DNA from: Bradyrhizobium neotropicale
GTDB lineage: Bacteria; Pseudomonadota; Alphaproteobacteria; Rhizobiales; Xanthobacteraceae
Length of the DNA: 53,398 nt
Assembly: GCF_001641695.1 (NCBI RefSeq)
Contig: NZ_LSEF01000049.1
Location: 1 to 53,398 of the forward strand
Direction: 5' to 3'
Positions 37,387 through 45,757 of the stretch are shown piece by piece. Numbering within the stretch: the first letter of the stretch is position 1; each line of letters opens with the position of its first letter. The translations under genes and the position numbers were made by a program. The notes under the pieces are model-generated. The model made no database searches, was not told the DNA's origin, and saw only the letters and a program-made list of their open reading frames with translations.

Positions 37387-39087
37387 ATGCGATCTGAGCT
37401 TCGTTTTTGGACTGCCGCGACAGCTGCGCTCGTTGCAAGCGGGGCCGCCAACTCCGCAGACCTGGCGCCGGCGACAAAGGTCCCACCGGCGCTATGGAGC
37501 TGGACTGGAGGATATGTCGGTGGGCATGTCGGCGGGGGTTACGGCCGAACCTCGTTCAGTGATCCCTATGGTCCGTCGCTTTACGGCGACGTCGTCGATA
37601 CCCCGGTGTTCGTTGCGGGAGGTCAGATCGGCTACAATTGGCAGAGAGACCGTTGGGTTCTCGGTCTCGAACTGGATGCCAGTGGGACCGTCTCGGACGG
37701 TACAGGCACTTGCCTTGCCGTCTCCGGCGTCGTTGTGAACGCAAACTGCAAAGCAGGTCCAGACGTCTTCGTCAGCGGGATTGGCCGCCTAGGGTATGCA
37801 TTTGGTCCGCAGGGACACACGCTCGCGTATCTCAAGGCGGGTGTAGCTTGGCAGCACAATCGCGGCGATGTCGTCAACAACAACGAATTCTTTGGTCAGG
37901 CACCACAGGGGGCTACCCATTTCGACTATGGTCGTGTCGGAGGCACGATCGGCGCCGGCATTGAGCAAGCGCTCACGCCGGCATGGTCGATCACGCTCGA
38001 GTACGACTATCTGAGGTTCGGCGGACCGAGTGTGCGGACGCCTCCGACCTTGCAGGTTCCGCCGTTTGTCACGCTCCCGGCAAACGTCACCAGCCTGTCC
38101 AGCAGCTACCATATCGGTAAGCTAGGTCTGAACTACCACTTTGACGCCGCCCCAAATGCGCCGCGATCCGAAGCTTCGTTCTATGCAACAAAGCCTACTC
38201 GCCGCGCGCCGCCGATTGCCTTTACCGAAGGGTGGTCGCTGGAAAGCGGCACACGGCTCTGGCTGAGCCGAGGAAGATTTCAGTGGGACCATTCCCCGAA
38301 TGTCCAGGATCCAACCGAGCTTGTATCAAGACTCATCTATCACAAGCTGGACGGAATTTCCGGTGAGTTGTTCGAACGGGTTGACAGTCCTTGGGGGATC
38401 TTCCTGAAGGGAAATATCGGATCCGGACGCTTCAACAGCGGTGCTATCAACAATGAAGATTGGGGCCTGGGCCCTCCCGTCTGGATGGGCGATCGCATCG
38501 CTTATACCAACTTCCTATCAGGTCAGGCGAACGGAAGATTCACGTACTATACGGCCGATGCCGGGTACGATTTCCTGCGCAGCAGCACCTATAAGATCGG
38601 AGGATTCATCGGCTGGAGCCACTACGGTCAGACATCTGACTCGACGGGATTGGTACAAATCGCCTCCGCCTATCTCCCGGGCCGGGTGACGAGCGACAGG
38701 GTCATCGGCAGCCAAGACACCGATTGGAATGCGCTGCGGATCGGTGTTAGCGCCGAGACCATATTGCTCGATCGATGGCGCGTCAGTGCCGATGTTGCCT
38801 ACGTCCCCTGGACGAATTTCCAGGGTCGGGACTATCATCTGCTGCGCGATGAGACGATGTTCACCGATCAGCGTGGGAGTGGCGGTGCCGGGGTCCAAAT
38901 AGAAGGCGTCTTGTCGTACTTCCTTACCAAAAACTTCAGCATCGGCGTCGGCGGCCGTTATTGGAGCATGTGGACTTCAAGATTTGGCCGGGAGAGCGTG
39001 AACAGCATCGCTAACGGGAATATGCGCGCCAAATTTAGCATGGAACGCTGGGGCACTTTCTTGGAGGCCTCGTACAAGCTTGAGTGA
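37387..39087 (+). CDS. Two-part outer-membrane beta-barrel protein (Omp25-like plus omptin-like region)
   Basis: Exported protein of 566 residues. The signal peptide is MRSELRFWTAATAALVASGAANSA, with cleavage likely near ANSA-DLAP. Residues 30 to 255 form an Omp25/RopB-like eight-stranded barrel (WTGGYVGGHVGGGYG, GGQIGYNWQRDRWVLGLE, VSGIGRLGYAF, ending SSYHIGKLGLNYHF). Residues 275 to 566 form a second barrel-like region rich in alternating aromatic residues (SGTRLWLSRGRFQWDHSP, GNIGSGRFNSGAINNEDW, KNFSIGVGGRYWSMW) that resembles omptin-type domains. The final residues EASYKLE are not a strict terminal-Phe signature. It is inserted between ICE relics. A role at the host interface is inference. 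Confidence 0.75.
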   Translation: MRSELRFWTAATAALVASGAANSADLAPATKVPPALWSWTGGYVGGHVGGGYGRTSFSDPYGPSLYGDVVDTPVFVAGGQIGYNWQRDRWVLGLELDASGTVSDGTGTCLAVSGVVVNANCKAGPDVFVSGIGRLGYAFGPQGHTLAYLKAGVAWQHNRGDVVNNNEFFGQAPQGATHFDYGRVGGTIGAGIEQALTPAWSITLEYDYLRFGGPSVRTPPTLQVPPFVTLPANVTSLSSSYHIGKLGLNYHFDAAPNAPRSEASFYATKPTRRAPPIAFTEGWSLESGTRLWLSRGRFQWDHSPNVQDPTELVSRLIYHKLDGISGELFERVDSPWGIFLKGNIGSGRFNSGAINNEDWGLGPPVWMGDRIAYTNFLSGQANGRFTYYTADAGYDFLRSSTYKIGGFIGWSHYGQTSDSTGLVQIASAYLPGRVTSDRVIGSQDTDWNALRIGVSAETILLDRWRVSADVAYVPWTNFQGRDYHLLRDETMFTDQRGSGGAGVQIEGVLSYFLTKNFSIGVGGRYWSMWTSRFGRESVNSIANGNMRAKFSMERWGTFLEASYKLE

Positions 39088-39194
39088 GGATGCTCGCTCG
39101 TGGGCCCGCCTGGCGTGCAATCCTGCGACTCACAAGCACTACCCGGCGGCAAACAATACCTGAAACGCGCGCAATCAATCCTCCCAACTCAAAA

Positions 39195-39405
39195 GCGCGG
39201 CCAGTGACAGCCGACGCGAGCAGAATTCCAAAGTATCGAGGGTTCAAGGAGTCGCTAGACTGCCGGTTCATTCGAAAGAGTTGGCCCTCGCTTATGAGGC
39301 GGCCGCACTCCCATCTAACAATAAGCTGCCCCGTCCGTCTCGATGTCATCGATCGAGATTGTGTGCCCATTTCTGCAGACGCTCCGCCTAGGAAGCGCCA
39401 GGAAC
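39195..39405 (-). pseudogene. Decayed copy of traF
   Basis: In shifted minus-strand frames this region reads SVCRNGHTISIDDIETDGAA and then FRMNRQSSDSLNPRYFGILL with ASAVTGRAF. The intact TraF at 42630-43139 has TVCRNGRVISVDGIEMGAA and FLMNWQSPDSLDGRYFGSIP with RWAVIGQAL in the same order. Stops interrupt the middle. This is a second, inactive traF and pairs with the decayed rdfS upstream. Confidence 0.72.
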
Positions 39406-39430
39406 TCCTCGAGCTACAGAAGAATTTCGC

Positions 39431-39700
39431 TCACTTCCGCGAGTCGCTTGCCTTTGCTGCCGCGGCGGCAGATTGCACGCGCTTGCCGGCGGTTGTCTGC
39501 CAGTCGGCCCCGTGGAGCCGCATCATCTCGCGGTAGGCGCGCTCGATGAAAACCCACTCCATAGCGAGTCTTGCAAGAAATGCGGCTACCAGCGCAAGCC
39601 CGCACGCCACATAGCTATTGATGAAGTCGAAAAAAAGGTTGCTGCCGGCGATCGTCAAGAACGCGAGCAGCATAGCCACGTTGCGAAAAGAGTTGAGCAT
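39431..39700 (-). CDS. Small hypothetical membrane protein
   Basis: 89-residue protein with two predicted membrane helices, roughly residues 8 to 30 (MLLAFLTIAGSNLFFDFI) and 30 to 50 (YVACGLALVAAFLARLA), followed by a charged cytoplasmic tail (REMMRLHGADWQTTAGKR). I do not recognise the family. It lies between the traF relic and two other unrecognised genes, all on the minus strand. A clean start and hydrophobic pattern favour a real gene, but a chance frame cannot be excluded. Confidence 0.4.
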   Translation of the reverse strand: MLNSFRNVAMLLAFLTIAGSNLFFDFINSYVACGLALVAAFLARLAMEWVFIERAYREMMRLHGADWQTTAGKRVQSAAAAAKASDSRK

Positions 39701-39860
39701 CCAGTCCCCATAGCGGCTGCTATAGTAGCACTGCAGCCATGACGATTATCGGCGTTAATCGGCCAATATGCGCCGGAATTTGTCCTATTTGGGTAGTAGG
39801 ATGTCCGACGTTCAGCTGTGGTATGCATGCTATTGCAGTTCAACTGCGCGCGCATCGGCT

Positions 39861-40376
39861 CTAGATGAAGCCCAACTTGCCCTTGCCCACCGCCGTCGCG
39901 ACCTTGACAGGGTTCTCCAACACAGACCGGATGTACTCGTGCATCCCTTCGCAAATCTGCTCTATGTCCTGCTTGTCGAATTCGAGCGGGATGCCTCGTA
40001 TTGCGCGCGGGCTATCGCCTATCCTGACCGTTATGGCGTTCCCGATCATCTCGAACTCCAGAACGACGCGAGGCCAGAACTTTCCTTCGTCCTTCGTATG
40101 TGGGATTCCGACAGCGACACCCATCTGGATGGGAGCCAAGGTCAGCGTGCCTTCATGGTAGGTGCTGAACTTCGCATCTCTGTAGTCGCCTGCGTCGGTT
40201 CGATACTCCCCCGTAGGCGGAACACCCCATACTTGTGATCCCTCACCTAGATAGATCGGCAGATGTTGAACAACAGCATCGCCAAGCGCGTGGATGGTTT
40301 GGAAGTTCTTGACCGTCATGTCACTGTACAGGGACATCGCATCCTGCAAGACCTTCATTCGTTCGCTCAGCGCCAT
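39861..40376 (-). CDS. Hypothetical protein of unknown function
   Basis: 171-residue protein from ATG 40376 (MALSERMKVLQDAMSLYSDM). This start is preferred because GGAGGG lies four bases upstream; the frame extends to 40448. The first 40 residues are helical and the rest looks like a mixed alpha-beta domain with VWGVPPTGEYRTDAGDY and VLEFEMIGNAITVRIGDSP. No membrane helix, signal peptide or catalytic motif is evident. It follows the 40461-41249 gene closely on the same strand, so they likely form an operon. Function not recognised. Confidence 0.6.
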   Translation of the reverse strand: MALSERMKVLQDAMSLYSDMTVKNFQTIHALGDAVVQHLPIYLGEGSQVWGVPPTGEYRTDAGDYRDAKFSTYHEGTLTLAPIQMGVAVGIPHTKDEGKFWPRVVLEFEMIGNAITVRIGDSPRAIRGIPLEFDKQDIEQICEGMHEYIRSVLENPVKVATAVGKGKLGFI

Positions 40377-40460
40377 TCGGCCCTCCAATGCGGGTTTTCG
40401 GTAACGTGGTTCGTTTAGCCGAAACAAAGTGATTCCGTCTCCAGCCATCTGCGGGTTTGG

Positions 40461-41249
40461 CTATGGAACCTTCGCGCGAGCCTCGGTCGCTAGATTGTGC
40501 GCGAACGCAAATACATTCGAGGCTAGGCCTTCAAAGGTACCGCCACCAAGCACGGCCAGAAGTTCCACACACGCTCCTGGACTGCTGTCGTCAGGCGGAG
40601 GCCGCCCGTATAGCGCTGCTTCTATAATGTCCTGAGATCGTTTCTGTTGCGTCGTCGGCGGTCGAGTTTTGGCCCACTCATCTGCGTGCCGAAAGCCATT
40701 CGCGCCAGCTTCAATGATCGCCCCAACGGAATGACCGTTGAAGAACGGCCCCACCGTGGTCCATTGCTCTTTCCCTTGGATATCGTCCTTAAGGCGAAGA
40801 AGTACGGTGCTCAGCATCAGCATCAGCGAACCGGCATAGATACCCGCGCCGAAGACAGCTGCAGCCTGTCGATCCAGCACATTGTGCAAGGCTTCGCCAA
40901 ACGCGCTAGAAGGCATCCCATGCCCACGCACCATTTCCTCATGCGCTTTATCCCCCACGGCGTTTAGGGCGTCATCAAGCGCGTTGCGCTGGGACAGCAT
41001 ACCGCCCATGGTCGCAAACAGGTAGCGAAGGTGGGGCTCGCTGTAACGCCACATCTGCACGAGCCGGAATAAACCGTTGTAGGCGATGTCCCCATGTTGA
41101 GGATCGCCATCCCTGGTCATAACGAGATCACCAGTACTGTCCAGCGACCAATCACCTATCTCCTTCAGGATGGTCAGGTTGTAGGCATTAACAACATCGT
41201 CGTAGGGAGTGATGCGCGCTTCAGGAGGCTGCGCAGTCGTGTCTATCAT
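40461..41249 (-). CDS. Hypothetical protein with a HEPN-like C-terminal helical region
   Basis: 262-residue protein from ATG 41249 (MIDTTAQPPEARITPYDDVV); an ATG at 41291 would add 14 residues. It appears mostly helical: LVQMWRYSEPHLRYLFATMG, a Gly/Ala-rich amphipathic stretch (AAVFGAGIYAGSLMLML), then EAGANGFRHADEWAKTRPPT. The ANxFRHxDEW motif recurs in uncharacterised proteins that resemble HEPN or Abi-type helical domains; this is from memory and not tested. It is the first gene of a two-gene unit and lies near an AbiV-like relic, so a defence role is a reasonable guess only. Confidence 0.55.
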   Translation of the reverse strand: MIDTTAQPPEARITPYDDVVNAYNLTILKEIGDWSLDSTGDLVMTRDGDPQHGDIAYNGLFRLVQMWRYSEPHLRYLFATMGGMLSQRNALDDALNAVGDKAHEEMVRGHGMPSSAFGEALHNVLDRQAAAVFGAGIYAGSLMLMLSTVLLRLKDDIQGKEQWTTVGPFFNGHSVGAIIEAGANGFRHADEWAKTRPPTTQQKRSQDIIEAALYGRPPPDDSSPGACVELLAVLGGGTFEGLASNVFAFAHNLATEARAKVP

Positions 41250-42059
41250 TCCAAGGCATCCACAGGCTATGAACCAGAACCGCCCCGCCAAAACTTAAAT
41301 GCTTGCTGCAAGCTTATCGATAAACCATGTTCCCATCGGAAGGAAGATCCCGCGGCGGTGGCATAGCGAACCGGACGCACGAAGCAGATTGACCGCAATC
41401 TCAAGGCGCGCTCCGCTGACGGTTGCGGGACACGACGAGACCGAGACCGAATTTGTTCTTCCTCATCGAGCTGGCCAAGCAGCCCTCAGGTACGTCAATC
41501 TCTCCACCGCGTCCGATTGGAGGCCTGGATCCGGAGATGTCTCCCGGCGGGTCTCCATCAAGAAAGTGCAGCCACGACTGATCTCCAATCTCAAATACGT
41601 TCTCGTCGGGCTGGAGATGAAGGCCGCGCTGTTCGTTCCCCACGCAAAGCGGGGCAAACTCCTGTTCGAGTCCTACGTCCACATACTCAACTTCGAATTC
41701 TGCGTCGGATATGCGAAGGCTTAGGCTCCGCGATCTGGCTGAAGGAAAACGATCTGGACAGCTCCGCTGCCCATCGAATCGCCATCGAACAGCAGAAGTC
41801 AACTTTGAAGAAATTCGATCCCGAGGCGAAGCTCGGTCTCGGCGCTGACGGCTAAAGCGTGAAGAGCGTCAGGGACAAGCTTCACCGGGATCGCTTGGGC
41901 GCCCGGGAGAACATCGATTGGTATGCGTTTTCGTACAACAAGGCGTTCACGCCGGCGGCGCGCGCAATGCGAAGTCTGCTCAGCACGAATGCTTTGCCGG
42001 CTCAGTCACATCCGGCGCCTCGAATTCCTCGCGGAAGGACTGCCCATCATACTCCCAGA
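41250..42059. other. Region of broken frames without recognised genes
   Basis: Several overlapping plus-strand frames (for example around 41599-41724, with LISNLKYVLVGLEMKAALF, and 41718-41855) have protein-like composition but no start or full domain that I recognise. They may be remnants of one gene broken by frameshifts, upstream of the AbiV-like fragment. Confidence 0.35.
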
Positions 42060-42313
42060 GCGCACAGAGGTTCTGGCAGTTGTCGGAGCAGCTTCGCCAG
42101 TCGCACGGGCGGGAAGCGAAGGTGCTCGAAGGATTTGCGAAAGAGGAAGCAGCGAAGATACTCATTCTCATGGACGCCGTGCGCTGTCCGCCCAAGCTGA
42201 TCGCGTCCAAACTGAACCGGATCGTCGGCTGGTTCTACGATCATCTGGCTCGCCTGATCATCGCCCCGCAACGCATATTCGTGTTCACGCATTCGCTTCC
42301 TCCCCAGACCTAA
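42060..42313 (+). pseudogene. AbiV-like abortive-infection protein fragment
   Basis: The frame reads QRFWQLSEQLRQSHGREAKV, LEGFAKEEAAKILILMDAVR, CPPKLIASKLNRIVGWFYDHLA (shown in parts: PPKLIASKLNRIVGWF). A helical block with an internal acidic pair (KEEAAKILILMD) is typical of AbiV-type phage-defence proteins, where EE-x-x-K marks the core. Upstream sequence is in other frames and the tail after LIIAPQ looks altered, so only a fragment of about 85 residues remains. Confidence 0.35.
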
Positions 42314-42629
42314 AATCGAGGTAGGTATCGCAACTTCAAAGGGAGTGAATCTAACTAGATGTAGATACCCTTCATGGATAAGGGCCCGCATGTCATTCGC
42401 CGGGGCACACTCCGGCTCCACTGTCGCGGCTGGTGTGTGTCCGACAATCGAAATGCCGCCGCCATTCGGCAGGTCGGCACCCGGGTTCAGGATGCGAGGA
42501 TGCGGTCGCTAACGGCGAGTTTGTCGCCGAAAGGCGATACGCGCGTTCATAAATCTGGCCGGAACGGAGGAAGGGTACTGCCATCGATCGGACGGCGGAT
42601 GGATGTCCAGGAGGGCTGGCAGAGCAATG
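42314..42629. other. Intergenic stretch downstream of traF
   Basis: No supported gene. In related ICEs a lytic transglycosylase gene often follows traF, but its catalytic motifs are not visible here on either strand. Confidence 0.35.
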
Positions 42630-43139
42630 TCACTCTCCCTCTGTCCAGAGGGGTAACGCTTGTCCGATGACGGCCCATCTCGGAATTGACCCGAAGTAGC
42701 GGCCATCGAGGGAGTCCGGCGACTGCCAGTTCATGAGAAAGACTTCATCTGCCCTTACCACACGGCATCCAAGCCAGACCGGCAATGGTCGACCGCGCCC
42801 ATCGCGCTCCTGCGCTGCTCCCATCTCTATGCCGTCGACAGAAATGACGCGACCATTTCTGCAGACGGTTTGCCCAGGCAGTGCCAGGACGCGCTTGAGC
42901 ATGGGAACACCGATTGGCAGATAGCCATTCAGGTCCAGGAAGTTCGCAAGCGGCTCGGGCGGCCGAACGGCGACGAGCTCAGTGACCATCAATCGCCGCG
43001 CCGGTTGCAGGCGATAGAGGCCGATAGGAACGCTCGCCGAGGGGTTCCAGATGTATGACGGCGGCGTGTCTCCGACCGGGGAGAGCGCGAGAGCTGTCGC
43101 TCCGCACATAGCAAGGATGATCGTCAGCCGCCCCATCAT
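42630..43139 (-). CDS. traF: Conjugative transfer signal peptidase TraF (S26 family)
   Basis: Serine protease of the TraF/S26C group, which matures the conjugative pilin in IncP-type systems. The start at 43139 (MMGRLTIILAMCGATALAL) overlaps the DUF2840 stop by 4 bp and gives 169 residues. An N-terminal membrane helix is followed by the catalytic serine in NPSASVPIGLYRL near residue 37 and the general-base lysine in VPMLKRVLALPG near residue 83. The C-terminal SPDSLDGRYFGSIP and ALPLWT segments are family-typical. It is intact, unlike the relic at 39.2-39.4 kb. Confidence 0.88.
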   Translation of the reverse strand: MMGRLTIILAMCGATALALSPVGDTPPSYIWNPSASVPIGLYRLQPARRLMVTELVAVRPPEPLANFLDLNGYLPIGVPMLKRVLALPGQTVCRNGRVISVDGIEMGAAQERDGRGRPLPVWLGCRVVRADEVFLMNWQSPDSLDGRYFGSIPRWAVIGQALPLWTEGE

Positions 43140-43600
43140 AGACCTCGTCTTCTGCGGAGGAGCCATGCCTGGTGGCGCGCGCGGGTGTAGGGTCGCGGGG
43201 TTTCGTTGACAGAGAGACGGTTGTGAACGTGATGCCAGTAATCGGGCGCTGCATCGGCAGGATTGATATCGAGGGCTTCCACGGCATCGACGAATTGCAG
43301 AACGCGCTCGACCTTCTGCCACCCCGACAATCGCAGCAGGCTCTCACCGCCCGGACTGACGCAAGGGACGGTTGAGTATCGCTGGCCTGCGCCGACGGCG
43401 CGCAAAATATCGACGCGAGACAGGACGGTTCCGAAGTCATTAGATGTCCAGCGCACGAACGCAAAAATGCTGCCGCTCGCGAAGGAAAGAACGCGACGCT
43501 GGCCATCGATGATCTTCTCCGAGACGGGCTGGCCGAACCGAATCCGGTTCTCAATACGCCCTTCGAGCCACAAGAGCTCCACCGTTGTGAGATCGCTCAC
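43136..43600 (-). CDS. DUF2840 protein of the ICE excision-transfer operon
   Basis: Protein of about 154 residues starting with GTG at 43600 (VSDLTTVELLWLEGRIENRI). It carries the DUF2840 features VSEKIIDGQRRVLSFASGSI, FAFVRWTSNDFGTVLSRVDI and a basic end (RARHQAWLLRRRRGL). The function of the family is unknown. It is consistently encoded between the excisionase and traF in Mesorhizobium-type ICEs, as here, and its stop overlaps the traF start. The open frame extends to 43846 but that part overlaps rdfS and lacks resemblance. Confidence 0.8.
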   Translation of the reverse strand: MSDLTTVELLWLEGRIENRIRFGQPVSEKIIDGQRRVLSFASGSIFAFVRWTSNDFGTVLSRVDILRAVGAGQRYSTVPCVSPGGESLLRLSGWQKVERVLQFVDAVEALDINPADAAPDYWHHVHNRLSVNETPRPYTRARHQAWLLRRRRGL

Positions 43601-43737
43601 CTGGATGCTCCGCAAACGTTGAAAGATCTTGCCGATCGGGCGAGGCAAGATCGCCCGGAAAGAGGAGGAAGTAGAGGCCGCTGACCGCGCGCGAACTGAC
43701 GCCCGCCATGGCGAGAGGTTTTTCCGTCCGACATGGC

Positions 43738-44016
43738 TCAGCGTCGCTCCTTGCCCGCATAGGGAATGGGGGTATGGCGCTTGGCAGGCAGGACGGTGCC
43801 GACACCAGGATCGGACGTCGATTTCTTTTTGCCACGTTTGGCCCACGCCATCAGGTCCGCGACTGAATAGACCACGCGCCCGCCGATCTTATGATATTCC
43901 GGACCGGTGCCGTATGTTCGGTGTTTCTCCAATGTACGGCCAGACAAACTCAAGAAGCGTGCCGCCTCGGATGTACGCAGGTATCGCGGCGGCGAATCCG
44001 CCTTCGGGTCGGACAT
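43738..44016 (-). CDS. rdfS: Excisionase / recombination directionality factor RdfS
   Basis: Small DNA-binding protein, 92 residues from MSDPKADSPPRYLRTSEA (ATG 44016). It has a MerR/AlpA-like winged helix: YLRTSEAARFLSLSGRTLEK then HRTYGTGPEYHKIGGRVVYS, and a basic tail (WAKRGKKKS, KRHTPIPY). In ICEMlSymR7A RdfS turns integrase activity toward excision and also induces transfer genes. It lies downstream of the FseA-like gene, its known activator, and upstream of DUF2840 and traF. The 137 bp before DUF2840 contain no recognised gene. Confidence 0.85.
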   Translation of the reverse strand: MSDPKADSPPRYLRTSEAARFLSLSGRTLEKHRTYGTGPEYHKIGGRVVYSVADLMAWAKRGKKKSTSDPGVGTVLPAKRHTPIPYAGKERR

Positions 44017-44138
44017 GTGAGAAGCTCCGTCGTCTGGAGCGCGACCGAGTATTGTCGCGAGTCGACGGACAGGATGGCGGAGTAGAAGCGGCTGGGGGGA
44101 TGCCGAAGATGCGGAGGTGACTTTCGGCACCCCCGACG

Positions 44139-44910
44139 CTAGTCCTTACGAGATGGCGGGCGGAGCAATGCTCGATAGCCGCCGTGGATCAGCTCCAAGC
44201 CGGCCTGCACCAGGCGGATCGTCCGGCTGCGCAGCTCGTGGGTCTTCCAGACGCGCTCAGAAATGCGCTTCCGGCCGAACAACGCTTCCGCGATAGCCCG
44301 GTAGGACGCGCCGCTGCTGTGGCCATCGAGCGCCCGCAGCACAAAGCGCAGCCGCTCCCGACGCTGTGCCGAGAACGGTTGGAACGGCGGCCCTGGTGGC
44401 TGGCCATTGATTGCGCGCCACAGCCGATACGCAGCGTGGACGCGAATCTCAAAATCCGCATCCAGCAGCAGTTCGACTGCATAGGACGTAGCGCACTGCG
44501 GTTCCTCTCTGAACCACAGATGATGTTGCGCTCCGTCAATACGCAATACGGCATGCCAGCCGTCATCCGCCTGTCTGATGGCGCCTGACGCCAAGTCAGC
44601 GAGCACCAAATCTAAGGTTGGAGCAGCGCTTTCCGAGGCCGAAGCCCGAGCGAACGGCACCACTGATGGCAAGGCCTCTGGCGCCCAAAAGATCGTTTGT
44701 TGGTGAAAGGACCCTTGCGGGTCATGAGCGAAAGCAAACGCCCCATCTCCTCCGGAATTCAGGCGTCACCTGGCCGTCTTTCGACAAAGCATCCCTGTAG
44801 TCTGCTTGATAAGAGGGATTGCGCCGGAGACATTCCCAAGCGAAATCCGTGATGTCTCCAGACTTGGCCTGCTGGTAGGTCTCCGGTGAACGCCAGTCGA
44901 AATCGGACAC
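44139..44910 (-). CDS. fseA: FseA-like excision activator encoded in two frames (programmed +1 frameshift)
   Basis: Two adjacent frames encode parts of one protein. Frame one starts GTG 44910 after GAGGGA and reads VSDFDWRSPETYQQAKSGD to EFRRRWGVCFRS with a stop at 44722; this is the DUF6499 domain. In the +1 frame the sequence continues AFAFAHDPQGSFHQQTIFW, APEALPSVVPFARA and then the DUF2285 domain to 44139 (AQRRERLRFVLRALDGH, LVQAGLELIHGGYRALL). The shift point is TGG-GGC-GTT at 44745-44737, where skipping one G joins the frames. In ICEMlSymR7A msi172 and msi171 are joined in this way to make FseA, the activator of rdfS. The layout here is the same. Confidence 0.82.
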
Positions 44911-45073
44911 TGCTGTGATTCCCTCTGTTAGCAACGATTGCGGCCCAACGTCTATAAAGCCGCCGGTTGTGAGGGGTAGTCACTAATTGTGCATCACGTG
45001 ATCCAGATAGGCGATCACCCTATCAGCCGGAGAATTCCTTTTCGCAATTGCGAGTTATGAAGATAGTTCTTTG

Positions 45074-45355
45074 CTATTTGTTAGCGCCACCACGAAGCAA
45101 GTGACGATACCCCTGGTCTGCCATCCATTTTGCGCGGGCCAAATGGCTGTCGAACGCATCGCGCGCGCGCGTGGATTCGCGATCCGGATCTATGTGCAAC
45201 ACGATCCGAACAACCTCTTTCCAATCGGCACCGTCGGCTTCGGCGTCGAGGAGACGCCAATAGGTCACCAGATGCTGCTCGTCATAGGATGTAAGTGTCG
45301 GCTCATTCGGAGCGACATCCGCAACGACAGGTAGGTTCAGTTTCGTCATGGGCAT
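45074..45355 (-). CDS. qseM: QseM-like antiactivator (DUF2285)
   Basis: 93-residue single-domain DUF2285 protein (MPMTKLNLPVVADVAPNEPT, then HLVTYWRLLDAEADGADWKE and ARAKWMADQGYRHLL). In ICEMlSymR7A QseM binds TraR and FseA and keeps excision and transfer off in most cells. It is divergent from an XRE-type regulator gene, as qseM and qseC are, and lies upstream of fseA. No traR or traI gene is in the window, so its TraR-like partner would have to be elsewhere. Confidence 0.78.
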   Translation of the reverse strand: MPMTKLNLPVVADVAPNEPTLTSYDEQHLVTYWRLLDAEADGADWKEVVRIVLHIDPDRESTRARDAFDSHLARAKWMADQGYRHLLRGGANK

Positions 45356-45505
45356 CTCAACAAAACAGCAAATGGCTCTGATCTCTCTGAAGGCCGAGAC
45401 TGTCCAATCGTCTTACTTTTAATCTCATTCACGGCTGGGGGACAGACCTCGAATACACATTATAGGAGATAAACCCGATAGTATGTAAAGACGCAATTTG
45501 CGCAC

Positions 45506-45757
45506 ATGGACATGCGCAAGTTGGTCGGGCGGAATTTCGCAAAACTGCGGAAGCGAAAGCGCTTCACGCAGGAGAAATTCGCCGAGGTGTCCGGCTTCAC
45601 CCAACAATACATTAGCGACTTGGAACGAGGCCTTCGCAATCCAACTATCGTTACTCTTTTTGAGCTTGCGAGCGCTTTAGGCGTTAGTCACGTCGATCTC
45701 GTTCTGCCGGACGAAGAGGAACGAGGCGAGCGCCCGAAATCTGACAAACGGAAGTGA
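45506..45757 (+). CDS. qseC: QseC-like XRE-family regulator
   Basis: 83-residue Cro/CI-type repressor. The helix-turn-helix is in KRFTQEKFAEVSGFTQQYIS with the following LERGLRNPTIVTLFELASAL, and a short acidic-basic tail ends the protein. In ICEMlSymR7A QseC represses qseM and controls its own gene from operators in the shared spacer, which makes transfer bistable. Here the 150-bp divergent spacer contains an imperfect dyad (ACATTATAGG and CGATAGTATGT at about 45456-45486) that could be such an operator. General XRE function is firm, the specific role is by context. Confidence 0.75.
   Translation: MDMRKLVGRNFAKLRKRKRFTQEKFAEVSGFTQQYISDLERGLRNPTIVTLFELASALGVSHVDLVLPDEEERGERPKSDKRK

Noticed and set aside
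43601..43737. A small gene between rdfS and DUF2840
   Set aside because: The frames here lack a proper start and any resemblance; treated as spacer.
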